The notes under the pieces: generated by a model
What the model was told of the DNA's origin: nothing
The model's input: the letters and a program-made list of their open reading frames with translations, nothing else
Databases searched by the model: none
Shown: positions 32,680 through 41,139 of the stretch, piece after piece
Layout: every line of letters starts with the position of its first letter
How positions within the stretch are numbered: the stretch's first letter is position 1
Origin: Amycolatopsis orientalis DSM 40040 = KCTC 9412
GTDB taxonomy: Bacteria > Actinomycetota > Actinomycetes > Mycobacteriales > Pseudonocardiaceae
Length of the DNA: 64,000 bases
Assembly (NCBI RefSeq): GCF_000478275.1
Contig: NZ_ASJB01000080.1
Coordinates: 434,001-498,000 of the forward strand
Direction of reading: 5' to 3'
Position numbers and translations under genes: made by a program

Positions 32680-33591
32680 TCACCGCAATGCCCACGCGGC
32701 GATCTCCGGGACGGTGGCGTAGGCCGGATCCTCGGCGAGGATCTCGCGCGGGGTGCCCTCGGCGAGGTCTTCGTAGAGCCAGGTCCAGTTCTGCACCGCG
32801 CGGACGAGCGTCCACGCGCGCGTGCGTTCGGCGTCCACCCCCGCCGCCGCGGTGAACCAGCGGATCTTGTCGTCCATTGTGGACTCGCCTGCCCGGTTCC
32901 AGAGGATCGAGATCGCGCCGAACTCGAGGTCGCCCGAGAGCGGTTTGGGATCGATCACCAGCCACGGCTCGCGTTCACCCGCCAGGACGTTCTCGAAGTG
33001 CAGGTCCTCGTTCACCATCAGCTCACCGGCGTCCGGCCCGAGGTTCACGCAGATTTCCACGGCCGCGTCGATGTACTTCCGGTCGAACGGCTCGCCGAGT
33101 TCGCTCCAGGTCTCCGCCAGTTCGCTTGCCAGCTCTTCGGCTTCCTCGCGAAGGGACCGCTGCAGTGCCTCGGGCGCCGGGACGGCCAGCCGCCGCGCGA
33201 GCGCGCCGACGGTCTCGACGGCCTCTTGGATCGGCTCGGTTTCGAGTGAGCGGGTGGCGTCGAGCCGCTCCAGGAGCAGCACGCCGTCCTCGGGCACGTT
33301 GTCGTACATCAGCACGGCTCCCTGACCGGCCCAAGTGGACAGTGCGAGCGGCTCGTCTTCGGATTCCTCGTGCGGCCAGCCGAGCTTGAGGATCGCGGCG
33401 CCGCCGTCGGCCCGGCGGACGGGCTGCGCGACCCCGACGAAACCGTGCATGGCCTCGCCGTCGTAGTCGAGATTCCACTTGCGGGTGTACTTCTCGGCGA
33501 GGAAGGGCAGCGAATCGAGCCACTCGGCGGCTCCGGGGCCGAGTTCGGCGGCGCGGTCGAGGAACTTGGGCGGGATCTTGAAACCGGTCAC
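32680..33591 (-). CDS. APH(6)/streptomycin 6-kinase-like phosphotransferase
   Basis: A 303-residue kinase-like protein. N-terminal lobe at about 1-100; catalytic loop NEDLHFENVLAG (Brenner-type HxDxxxxN variant) near residue 200; metal-binding DPKPLSGD soon after. This matches the APH(6)/hydroxyurea phosphotransferase Pfam family. Actinomycete homologues are very common and most do not confer resistance, so the substrate cannot be assigned. GTG at 33591 is chosen because AAGGTGAG precedes it. It is divergent from the slipin gene. Confidence 0.82.
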   Translation of the reverse strand: MTGFKIPPKFLDRAAELGPGAAEWLDSLPFLAEKYTRKWNLDYDGEAMHGFVGVAQPVRRADGGAAILKLGWPHEESEDEPLALSTWAGQGAVLMYDNVPEDGVLLLERLDATRSLETEPIQEAVETVGALARRLAVPAPEALQRSLREEAEELASELAETWSELGEPFDRKYIDAAVEICVNLGPDAGELMVNEDLHFENVLAGEREPWLVIDPKPLSGDLEFGAISILWNRAGESTMDDKIRWFTAAAGVDAERTRAWTLVRAVQNWTWLYEDLAEGTPREILAEDPAYATVPEIAAWALR

Positions 33592-33679
33592 GAACTCACC
33601 TTGGCAGCCGTGTCCACCGTGTTTCCTCCGTGACTCGCCGGGCGTACCGTGAACAGCGAGAACAACCCCGGGAGCAGCC

Positions 33680-34549
33680 ATGGTGGTGGAGATTCTCAGT
33701 GCGGTCGCCGTAGCGGGCGGTGCTTGGCTCGCGGCCGGCCTTCGCGTGGTGAAACAGTACGAACGCGGTCTCGTCTACCGGTTCGGGCGGGTGCGCCCGA
33801 ACATCCGGCAGCCGGGGCTCGCGATGCTGGTGCCGTTCGCGGACAGACTGCAGAAGGTCAACATGCAGATCGTCACGATGCCGATCCCCGCGCAGGACGG
33901 CATCACCCGTGACAACGTGACCGTGCGGGTGGACGCGGTCGTGTATTTCAAGGTGATCGACCCGGTGCTGGCCGCGGTGAACGTGCAGGACTACCGCTCG
34001 GCCGTCGGCCAGGTCGCGCAGACCTCGTTGCGGTCCATCATCGGCAAGAGCGATCTCGACGATCTGCTGTCCAACCGTGAACGGCTCAACGAGGGCCTGG
34101 AGCTGATGATCGACAGCCCGGCCCTGGACTGGGGCATTCACATCGACCGGGTCGAGATCAAGGACGTCGCGCTGCCGGAGTCGATGAAACGCTCGATGTC
34201 GCGCCAGGCCGAGGCCGAACGCGAACGGCGGGCGCGGGTCATCTCCGCCGACGGCGAACTGCAGGCGTCGTACAAGCTTTCGCAGGCGGCCGCGACCATG
34301 GCCGACACCCCGGCTGCGCTGCAGCTGCGGCTGCTGGAGACCGTCGTGCAGGTCTCGGCGGAGAAGAACTCGACGCTGGTCTTGCCCTTCCCGGTGGAGC
34401 TGCTGCGCTTCCTCGACGCGAACACTCCGAAGCGGGAGACGCCGCCTTCGGACGCTTCGTCGACTTCAGCCGCTTCGGCTGTTTCGGAGGCTAATGGTCA
34501 GGTCGCGCCTGCTCCTCGAGAGCCGGACGACGCCGCTCCTCGACCCTGA
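33680..34549 (+). CDS. Slipin (stomatin/SPFH-domain) membrane protein
   Basis: A 289-residue protein. An N-terminal hydrophobic anchor (about 3-22) precedes an SPFH/band-7 domain (about 25-190; VVKQYERGLVYRFGRVRP, VRVDAVVYFKV), a helical oligomerisation segment (about 195-250) and a Ser/Ala-rich tail. Slipins scaffold membrane microdomains. The usual nfeD/slipin-protease partner is not adjacent. The stop is followed within one base by family B repeats. Confidence 0.88.
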   Translation: MVVEILSAVAVAGGAWLAAGLRVVKQYERGLVYRFGRVRPNIRQPGLAMLVPFADRLQKVNMQIVTMPIPAQDGITRDNVTVRVDAVVYFKVIDPVLAAVNVQDYRSAVGQVAQTSLRSIIGKSDLDDLLSNRERLNEGLELMIDSPALDWGIHIDRVEIKDVALPESMKRSMSRQAEAERERRARVISADGELQASYKLSQAAATMADTPAALQLRLLETVVQVSAEKNSTLVLPFPVELLRFLDANTPKRETPPSDASSTSAASAVSEANGQVAPAPREPDDAAPRP

Positions 34550-34691
34550 GGCGATAGCAAAGGTCCCCTGCTCTCTTTTCGCAGGTCCCCGTCGTGACTG
34601 TGTGGATTTTGTTGCGTCAGATGAATCGAAATCCACACAGTCCGGTCTCGCGAGGCGATAGCAAAGGTCCCTTGCTCTCTTTCCGCAGGTC
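34549..34691. repeat. Composite palindrome cluster after the slipin gene
   Basis: Two near-identical 39-bp modules (34549-34587 and 34653-34691, two mismatches seen), each holding a family B core (34556-34572 and 34660-34676) and the GCAGGTC arm, flank a different hairpin. That hairpin is GACTGTGTGGATTT (34596-34609) pairing with 34629-34642 across a 19-base loop. The whole gene-free stretch between slipin and the convergent DUF4190 gene is repeat. Confidence 0.85.
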
Positions 34692-34697
34692 AGAGCG

Positions 34698-35330
34698 CTA
34701 GTCCAGTTCGCCGTTGATGCCCAAGATGATCAGAGTGCCGAAGAAGCCCGCGTACAGCGCGATCACGACGTAGGCGATGATCACCGCCGCGAGCGCTATC
34801 CCGCGCCCGCCCGCTTCGCCGCGGTTCGCCTTCGCCAGTCCGATGTGCCCCAGGATCAGCCCGACGATCACGGTCACGCACGAGCAGATCCCGACGAGCG
34901 AGCACACCAGTCCCGCGATCGCCATCCCGTTGTCCTGCGGCGGGCGGGCCGGTGTCGTCGTCGCGTACGGGTTGTACGGGTAGGAAACCGGCGCGGGCGC
35001 GTACTGGGGCACGGGCGCGTACACCGGAGCCGAGGAGTCCGGAACGGCGAAGGCAGGCTGCGGAACCGGCTCGGCCGTCAGCGGGTCGATGGCCTGCGCG
35101 TAGGGCTCCGGGGGAGCGTCCTCGGCGGGCTTGGCCCCGAACGGCGCGGGCGGCTCGAACGGCGGGGGCGGCGAGAAGGGCGCGGGCGGCTGGAACTGCT
35201 GCGGCTCCGCGGGTGCCGGGCTCGCCACCGTTTCCGACGCCGACGTCGGGTCCGAGAACGTGGTCGAGTCGGTGTAGGACGACGTCGAGTCGTTGGTCGA
35301 CGGCGTGTCCTGCGAGTCGGAACTGCTCAT
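34698..35330 (-). CDS. DUF4190 membrane protein, copy 1
   Basis: A 210-residue protein. A long Ser/Thr then Pro/Ala-rich cytoplasmic region (about 1-130) precedes the DUF4190 domain with two transmembrane helices (about 137-165 and 177-205; GMAIAGLVCSLVGICSCV, then HIGLAKANRGEAGG between helices). Function unknown. It is the first of three co-directional paralogues; the loop xAKxxRGEAGGxGxAxA is common to all three. Confidence 0.8.
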   Translation of the reverse strand: MSSSDSQDTPSTNDSTSSYTDSTTFSDPTSASETVASPAPAEPQQFQPPAPFSPPPPFEPPAPFGAKPAEDAPPEPYAQAIDPLTAEPVPQPAFAVPDSSAPVYAPVPQYAPAPVSYPYNPYATTTPARPPQDNGMAIAGLVCSLVGICSCVTVIVGLILGHIGLAKANRGEAGGRGIALAAVIIAYVVIALYAGFFGTLIILGINGELD

Positions 35331-35379
35331 CCGGTTGGCCCCCTAAGTCGTGCTGGACACCACCGTATCCGGGGACGGC

Positions 35380-35760
35380 TCACGAGACGCCCGCGGCACC
35401 GACCGCGAGCACCACGAACACGAACCACAGGATCACCGGGATCAGCCACAGCGCGGTGACGACGTAGCCGACGACCATCCCTGCCTGCGCCATGCCCTGG
35501 CCGCCCGCTTCGCCGCGCTTGGCCTTCGAAAGCGCGATGTGCCCGAAGATGATCCCCAGGATCGCCGGGAAGCACATGACCAGCCCGATCAGCGAGCACA
35601 CCAGCGACGCCACCGCCATCCCCTGGTCCGGCGGCCGCACATAGCCCTGATGACCGTAATACTGCTGCTGCGGCGGCTGGTACGGCTGGAGACCGTAAGG
35701 CTGCTCGAACTGCCCGGACGGCTGATACTGCTGTCCGTACGGGTCATGTGGATTCGTCAA
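35380..35760 (-). CDS. DUF4190 membrane protein, copy 2
   Basis: A 126-residue paralogue with a Gln/Pro/Tyr-rich N-terminus (about 1-45) and the two-helix DUF4190 domain (GMAVASLVCSLIGLVMCF; loop ALSKAKRGEAGGQGMA). The start appears to be TTG at 35758-35760 with GAGGGGA upstream. About 49 bp separate it from copy 1 downstream. Confidence 0.8.
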   Translation of the reverse strand: MTNPHDPYGQQYQPSGQFEQPYGLQPYQPPQQQYYGHQGYVRPPDQGMAVASLVCSLIGLVMCFPAILGIIFGHIALSKAKRGEAGGQGMAQAGMVVGYVVTALWLIPVILWFVFVVLAVGAAGVS

Positions 35761-35791
35761 TGCGGTCCCCTCGTCGTCCAGGACCGTATCG

Positions 35792-36100
35792 CTAGCGGAA
35801 AGCCCCGTGTTTCGCGGCGATGTTCAACGCGACCGGGATCGCGATGGCGTACAGGATGATGATCAGGTAGCCGACGACGAACGCGGCCAGCGCCATCCCT
35901 TTGCCGCCCGCTTCGCCGCGCCGGGCCTTCGCGAAGGCGACGTGGCCCATCACGATCCCCGGGATCACGGACACCAGTCCGATCAGCCCGAAGAGGGAGA
36001 AGATCAGAGCGGCGGTCGCCATCCCGGAATCGCGGCTCCGCTGGTCGGGGAAGCCGTACTGCGGTTGCGGTGGGAACCCGTTGAAGGGCTGCTGAGTCAT
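35792..36100 (-). CDS. DUF4190 membrane protein, copy 3
   Basis: The shortest paralogue (102 residues): a short Gln/Pro/Phe-rich start, then the DUF4190 helices (GMATAALIFSLFGLIGLV; loop AFAKARRGEAGGKGMA). It is the first gene of the tandem triplet in transcription order. Its upstream region (36101-36257) is shared with the divergent acyl-CoA dehydrogenase gene. Confidence 0.8.
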   Translation of the reverse strand: MTQQPFNGFPPQPQYGFPDQRSRDSGMATAALIFSLFGLIGLVSVIPGIVMGHVAFAKARRGEAGGKGMALAAFVVGYLIIILYAIAIPVALNIAAKHGAFR

Positions 36101-36257
36101 GTTCGTCCCCCTCGGACTGTGATCGGCTTGTCACTGTAGTGCCATGGTCACGGATGGCGTACGCGTGACTGCGCTCATAGCGAGGTCCTCCGCCAGGCGT
36201 CATACTCACCGGTAACCCAGCGCCGGGAGCCCGGTGCGCGCGAATTTAGGAGCAGCG

Positions 36258-37454
36258 ATGGCTCGCCTCGCCCAGACCGCCGGCTTGACCGACGTGCAGT
36301 CCGAAATCCTGGCCACGGTCCGCCAGTTCGTGGACAAGGAGGTCATCCCGCGCGCGCAGGAACTCGAGCACTCCGACACCTATCCCACCGACATCGTCGA
36401 GGGGATGAAGGAGATGGGCCTGTTCGGGCTCACCATCCCGGAGGAGTACGGCGGCCTCGGCGAATCGCTGCTGACCTACGCGCTCGTGGTCGAGGAGATC
36501 GCGCGCGGCTGGATGAGCGTCTCCGGCGTCATCAACACGCACTTCATCGTGGCGCACATGATCAAGCAACACGGGACGCCGGAGCAGAAACAGCACTTCC
36601 TGCCGAGGATGGCCACCGGTGAGGTCCGCGGTTCGTTCTCGATGTCCGAGCCGGATCTCGGGTCCGACGTCGCCGCGATCAAGACCCGCGCGAAGAAGAC
36701 CGACGAAGGCTACGTCATCGACGGCTCGAAGATGTGGCTCACCAACGGCGGCAGCTCCAACCTGATCGCGCTGCTCGTCAAGACCGACGAGGGCGCCGAG
36801 AAGGCCCACCAGAACCTGACCACGTTCCTGGTCGAGAAGCCCGAGGGCTTCGGCGAGGTCGCTCCCGGCCTCACCATCCCGGGCAAGATCGACAAGATGG
36901 GCTACAAGGGCGTCGATACCACCGAGGCCGTGTTCGACGGCTACAAGATCGGTGCCGACAAGGTCCTCGGCGAAGCTCCGGGCAAGGGCTTCGCGTACAT
37001 GATGGACGGTGTCGAGGTCGGCCGGGTCAACGTCGCCGCGCGGGCCTGCGGCATCGCGATCCGCGCGTTCGAACTGGCGGTGGAGTACGCCCAGCAGCGC
37101 AAGACCTTCGGCAAGGCGATCGCCGAGCACCAGGCGGTGGCGTTCAAACTCGCCGAGATGGCCACCAAGGTCGAGGCCGCCCACCTGATGATGGTCAACG
37201 CCGCCCGGCTCAAGGACTCCGGCGAGCGCAACGACGTCGAAGCGGGTATGGCCAAGCTGATCGCGAGCGAGTACTGCGCCGAGGTCACCCAGGACTCGTT
37301 CCGCATCCACGGCGGCTACGGCTACTCCAAGGAGTACGAGATCGAGCGCCTCATGCGCGAGGCTCCGTTCCTGCTCATCGGCGAGGGCACCAGCGAGATC
37401 CAGAAGACCATCATCAGCCGTGGCCTGCTGAGGGAGTATAAGAGCCGGAATTAG
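36258..37454 (+). CDS. Acyl-CoA dehydrogenase
   Basis: A 398-residue FAD flavoprotein of the acyl-CoA dehydrogenase family. The signature FSMSEPDLGSDVAAIKT (about 130-146) binds FAD and substrate. The second family motif lies in QDSFRIHGGYGYSKEYEIER. The catalytic base is the Glu in LIGEGTSEIQK near residue 380, in the position typical of short/branched- or medium-chain enzymes. It oxidises an acyl-CoA to the 2-enoyl form; chain preference is not readable. ATG at 36258 has TAGGAGC upstream. Confidence 0.9.
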   Translation: MARLAQTAGLTDVQSEILATVRQFVDKEVIPRAQELEHSDTYPTDIVEGMKEMGLFGLTIPEEYGGLGESLLTYALVVEEIARGWMSVSGVINTHFIVAHMIKQHGTPEQKQHFLPRMATGEVRGSFSMSEPDLGSDVAAIKTRAKKTDEGYVIDGSKMWLTNGGSSNLIALLVKTDEGAEKAHQNLTTFLVEKPEGFGEVAPGLTIPGKIDKMGYKGVDTTEAVFDGYKIGADKVLGEAPGKGFAYMMDGVEVGRVNVAARACGIAIRAFELAVEYAQQRKTFGKAIAEHQAVAFKLAEMATKVEAAHLMMVNAARLKDSGERNDVEAGMAKLIASEYCAEVTQDSFRIHGGYGYSKEYEIERLMREAPFLLIGEGTSEIQKTIISRGLLREYKSRN

Positions 37455-37476
37455 ACCTGCGACCCGCGGAGCTGCC

Positions 37477-39489
37477 TTGACCGACTCGGATCACGAACGG
37501 CGGCCCGGGAGCGTACCGCGGCAGCTGCCGCCCGCAACTCGCCGCTTCGTCGGCCGTTCCGCCGAATTGGAGCGGCTCAAGGGGATGATCCAGGCCGTTC
37601 CCCGAGGCGCGGTGGTGATCGCGGTGATCAACGGCACCCCCGGCGTCGGCAAGACGGAGCTTGCCCTCCAATGGGCGCACGAAGTGAAGGACCGTTTCCC
37701 CGACGGTCAGCTCTATGTGAACCTCCGTGGCTATGGCCCGGAAGAGCTGCTGACGGCGGGTGACGCACTCGGCGGTTTCCTGCGGGCCCTCGGTGTCGCC
37801 GCGCCGGACGTGCCCGTCGAAACAGCGGACCGCGCGGCGCTGTTCCGGACCTCCGTCGCCGGACGGCGAGTCCTCGTCGTGCTCGACAACGCGCGCACCG
37901 AAGAGCAGATCCGGCCGCTGCTGCCGGGCGAAGCAGGGTGTTTCGTCCTGACGACCACGCGCGACTCGATGTCCGGTCTGGTGGTGCGGGACGGCGCTGA
38001 ACGCATCGGTCTCGGGCTGCTTTCGAAGGAACACTCGCTCCTGCTGTTGCGTGACCTGATCGGACCTCGGTTCGACGAAGAGCCCGAGGCGGCCGAGAAG
38101 CTCGTGGAGTACTGCGCCCGGTTGCCGCTCGCACTGCGCATCGCCGCCGAGACAGCGGTGTCGGAGCCCGACGCCGAGCTCGCCGAGCTGGTCGCCGACC
38201 TGACCGACGAACGCGGTCGGCTCGATGTGCTGGCGGCAGGGGATGACGCTCACACGGCGGTGCGAGCGGTGTTCTCCTGGTCCTACCGGCATCTCACGCC
38301 GAGTGCCGCGAGGGTGTTCCGCCTGGTCGGCCTGCATCCAGGTACGGAGTTCGGCCTCGAAGCGGCGGCCGCGCTGTCCGGGCAGCATCCCACTGACGCG
38401 AAACGACTCCTTCAGCATCTGTCACGTGCCCATCTCGTGGAGACCGCGGGTAAGGGGCGATACCGGATGCACGACCTGCTTCGGGCGTATGCGGCCGAGT
38501 TGGTCGTCGCGGACGAGGAAGAGTCAGCGGTGCATCGGCTCCTTGATCACTATCTGCACACGGCCTGTTCGGCGGCGCTGCGGATGAATCCCCATCGGCC
38601 GCAGCTCACGTTGGCGGCGGCGGTGGCGGGTAGTTCCGCCCGGTCGTTCACGACGTACCAGGAAGCGTGGCTCTGGTTCGAATCGGAGTACGCGGCCCTC
38701 GTGGACGTCGCCGCGTTCGCCGCCGATCACGGCTGGGACTCCCACGCTTGGCAAATCCCGTGGACGCTCACGACCTTCTTCAATCGCAGGGGATATCTCG
38801 ACGAGTACGTTTCAGCCCAGCGGATCGGACTGCGCGCGGCCGAGCGGACGGGTGATCCGCTCGGTCAATCCCATTGCCACCGCTATTTGGGGAACGCGCT
38901 CGCCTTGAGCGGAAAACACGACGAAGCCGTCCCGCATTTCGAGCGGGCGCTCATGTTGTTCGACGAACTCGGTGACTCCTTCGGGAAAGCCTTCGCTTAT
39001 CGCAGTCTCAGCTGGGTGCTCGAATTGTCGGGACGGTATCGAGAGGCACTGGTCAACGCGGAGCTGGCCAGGGATCTGCAGCGTGAACTCGGAAATCCGG
39101 CCGGTGAAGCGCACGCATGGAGTTCGCTGGCGCACATCAAGGCGAAGCTCGGGGATCATCAGGGCGCGCTGGATGCGGGGAACATATGCCGGGATCTCTA
39201 CCGGGACGTCGATCGGGACGGCGAGGCCACGGCACTGGAGGCGATCGGGACGGCATTGTCCGGGCTCGGCCGTCACGGTGCGGCGATCTCGGCATACGTC
39301 CAGGCCATCGCGATCTTTGACGAGCTGGGGGACGACTACGACGCCGCGAAGACCTTGGTGAATCTGGGGGACGCCCACGACGCGACCGGAGACGACACGG
39401 GCGCCCGAGCCGCCTGGGGGCGTGCGCTCCTGATATTCGAACGCCTCGATCACTCCGACGCCGACTCGGTCAGGGCACGGCTGGGTTAA
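37477..39489 (+). CDS. NB-ARC/STAND ATPase with TPR repeats, no DNA-binding domain
   Basis: A 670-residue signal-transduction ATPase. P-loop GTPGVGKT at 53-60; Walker B RVLVVLDNA near 130-138; a later winged-helix/NB-ARC region (MHDLLRAYAAEL); C-terminal TPR array (about 450-665, repeats such as SHCHRYLGNALALSGKHDEA). It resembles the back half of AfsR/SARP regulators but lacks the OmpR-type DNA-binding and BTAD domains. TTG start with GGAG upstream, 22 bp after the acyl-CoA dehydrogenase stop. Codon choice by eye is slightly less GC-biased than in neighbours, which may reflect later arrival. Confidence 0.82.
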   Translation: MTDSDHERRPGSVPRQLPPATRRFVGRSAELERLKGMIQAVPRGAVVIAVINGTPGVGKTELALQWAHEVKDRFPDGQLYVNLRGYGPEELLTAGDALGGFLRALGVAAPDVPVETADRAALFRTSVAGRRVLVVLDNARTEEQIRPLLPGEAGCFVLTTTRDSMSGLVVRDGAERIGLGLLSKEHSLLLLRDLIGPRFDEEPEAAEKLVEYCARLPLALRIAAETAVSEPDAELAELVADLTDERGRLDVLAAGDDAHTAVRAVFSWSYRHLTPSAARVFRLVGLHPGTEFGLEAAAALSGQHPTDAKRLLQHLSRAHLVETAGKGRYRMHDLLRAYAAELVVADEEESAVHRLLDHYLHTACSAALRMNPHRPQLTLAAAVAGSSARSFTTYQEAWLWFESEYAALVDVAAFAADHGWDSHAWQIPWTLTTFFNRRGYLDEYVSAQRIGLRAAERTGDPLGQSHCHRYLGNALALSGKHDEAVPHFERALMLFDELGDSFGKAFAYRSLSWVLELSGRYREALVNAELARDLQRELGNPAGEAHAWSSLAHIKAKLGDHQGALDAGNICRDLYRDVDRDGEATALEAIGTALSGLGRHGAAISAYVQAIAIFDELGDDYDAAKTLVNLGDAHDATGDDTGARAAWGRALLIFERLDHSDADSVRARLG

Positions 39490-39731
39490 CCCGGACCGCC
39501 GAATCACCATTCCGGATTCGAGGACCGCCGACGGATATCTTGAGACGCTCCGGATCACCCAAAGTTTCCTTCGCCGCGGTTCCTCGAACGAATCGTGGGG
39601 TTTGAACCTGCGATGGCCTTGATCCGGGACACCGTGCGTGACATTTCCATCGGCCGCACTTCGTTCTCGATTTTCGGTGCCGTCGCACCCGGCGTACGTT
39701 CCGGCTGAAAGTGCATTACGGAGGAGGGCAA

Positions 39732-40265
39732 GTGAACCGACGGACCACGATCAGCGGAGTCGCCCTCGCGGCTTTCGCGGTGCTGGCCGTCGCCGGCTGC
39801 GGCGACGACGACAAGGACAAGGGGAGCGCCGCGGCGTCGTCCGCGGCCAGTGCCGTGGCGTCCGGCCAGAACGGGATGCCAGCGGACGGGGCCCAGAACG
39901 GGCAGCCGGACGCGGCGGCGGTGCAGGGGTTGCAGGCCAAGATCGACGAGATCGTCAACGCCTCGCCGGTGCGGTTCTCGCCGCAAAGCGCCGAACTGAC
40001 TGATGAGGCGAAGGCGACTCTCAAGAAGGTCGCGAAGGCCGCCGCCGCGGCGCCGTCGGTCAAGGTCGCGGTCGACACGCACGCGGGCTATCCCGACGCC
40101 GCCATGGCGACCGACTTGTCACAGAAGCGGGCCGACGCGGTCAGGGAGATACTCACCGCGGGCGGGATCGCGGGCGACCGGATCAAGGCCAAAGCGGAAG
40201 GAAGTGAAGGTGTCGGCGGTGACGACGCCAAGGCCATGACCGCGGAGATCAAAGCCGCTCAGTAG
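39732..40265 (+). CDS. OmpA-like domain lipoprotein
   Basis: A 177-residue lipoprotein with lipobox LAVAGC (Cys23), an Ala/Ser/Gln linker (about 24-70) and a C-terminal domain (about 75-175) resembling the OmpA peptidoglycan-binding fold (VRFSPQSAELTDEAKATLKK, then KRADAVREILTAGGI). The usual DxxGxxxxN core is weak, so the fold assignment is moderate. GTG start with GGAGG upstream. The preceding 242-bp gap (39490-39731) contains a possible GGTGC/GCACC palindrome but nothing else recognised. Confidence 0.72.
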   Translation: MNRRTTISGVALAAFAVLAVAGCGDDDKDKGSAAASSAASAVASGQNGMPADGAQNGQPDAAAVQGLQAKIDEIVNASPVRFSPQSAELTDEAKATLKKVAKAAAAAPSVKVAVDTHAGYPDAAMATDLSQKRADAVREILTAGGIAGDRIKAKAEGSEGVGGDDAKAMTAEIKAAQ

Positions 40266-40282
40266 CCCTCGGCAGGACGGCC

Positions 40283-40310
40283 AGGGCCCCTTCCTGCCGG
40301 AAGGGGCCCT
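40283..40310. terminator. Hairpin terminator after the OmpA-like gene
   Basis: AGGGCCCCTTCC (40283-40294) and its complement (40299-40310) form a 12-bp perfect stem with a TGCC loop, 18 bp after the stop codon. It is a simple G+C hairpin not shared with the repeat families. Confidence 0.8.
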
Positions 40311-40386
40311 CTCCCACTCGATCAGCTGGTTCGCGCCTTCCGCCCGTCCTTGAGAAGATGGACCAGGACGGGCGAGAGGTGATTAC

Positions 40387-40902
40387 GTGAGTGCTCCCTT
40401 TGGCGGAAGCGGCCGGGCGGCGGGTGGGTTGCCGAGGCTGCCGACACCGCCTTCCGGCTGGCCGATCGGTTCCTACGCGACGTACGGCGAAGCACAGCAA
40501 GCCGTCGGTTTCCTCGCGGAAAAGGAGTTCGGGGTCTCCGACGTGACGATCGTCGGCGTCGACCTGATGCTCGTGGAGCGGGTCGTCGGCAGGCTGAGCT
40601 GGGGCCGGGTGCTCGGCACCGGCGCGGTGTCGGGCGCGTGGTTCGGCCTGATCATCGGGCTGCTGCTGGGCATGTTCAACAACCAGGGGTTCGCCTGGCA
40701 GCCCATGATCGGCGGGCTCGTGCTCGGCATCCTGGCGTGGACGGTCTTCGCGGCCATCAGTTACAGCATGTCCCGCCGCGACTTCTCGTCCGCGAGCCAG
40801 CTGGTCGCCGGCCGCTATGACGTGCTCTGCCAGCCGCGTTCGGCCGAACAGGGCCGCGAACTCCTCGCCCAGCTCGCCTTGGGCGGCCGCCCCACCGCCT
40901 GA
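40387..40902 (+). CDS. General stress protein 17M-like membrane protein
   Basis: A 171-residue protein. The first ~25 residues are Gly/Pro-rich; then an N-terminal domain (WPIGSYATYGEAQQAVGFL, then FGVSDVTIVGVDL) related to the YflT/general stress protein 17M fold, two transmembrane helices (about 80-100 and 108-128; VSGAWFGLIIGLLLGMF) and a short C-terminal domain. Homologues sit beside lpqY-sugABC in mycobacteria (Rv1234-like). Role unknown. GTG start. Confidence 0.78.
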   Translation: MSAPFGGSGRAAGGLPRLPTPPSGWPIGSYATYGEAQQAVGFLAEKEFGVSDVTIVGVDLMLVERVVGRLSWGRVLGTGAVSGAWFGLIIGLLLGMFNNQGFAWQPMIGGLVLGILAWTVFAAISYSMSRRDFSSASQLVAGRYDVLCQPRSAEQGRELLAQLALGGRPTA

Positions 40903-40979
40903 TCCGGGTCCCGGACATTCGGCGGTACTGGTTCACCTGTTCGCCGTGCTGTCCGCTGAATCGTTACCGATACTGGTTG

Positions 40980-40996
40980 CGGGCGGTGATCGCCCG
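40980..40996. promoter_or_regulatory. Palindrome upstream of the sugar importer operon
   Basis: CGGGCGGTGATCGCCCG (6+5+6 inverted repeat) lies about 145 bp before lpqY in the 237-bp gap 40903-41139. It could be an operator for a sugar-responsive repressor; no LacI- or ROK-family gene is in the window. No further elements were recognised in this gap. Confidence 0.3.
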
Positions 40997-41139
40997 GAAT
41001 AGGTTGCACAACACCAGTCGGGCGGCCGCGTACTCCAGCGTGTCCGCCCGAGCACTAGCACGTCGGGGTGCTGGCGCGCGGCGTCTTCAGCGCGTCCTAG
41101 TGTCGCCGCTCCCCGGGCGTGCGCGGGTGAGGAGGCCTC

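Noticed and set aside
32680..33591. Calling the APH-like kinase a streptomycin-resistance gene.
   Set aside because: Kinase motifs fit the APH(6) family, but most actinomycete homologues have unknown substrates and no antibiotic cluster is nearby.
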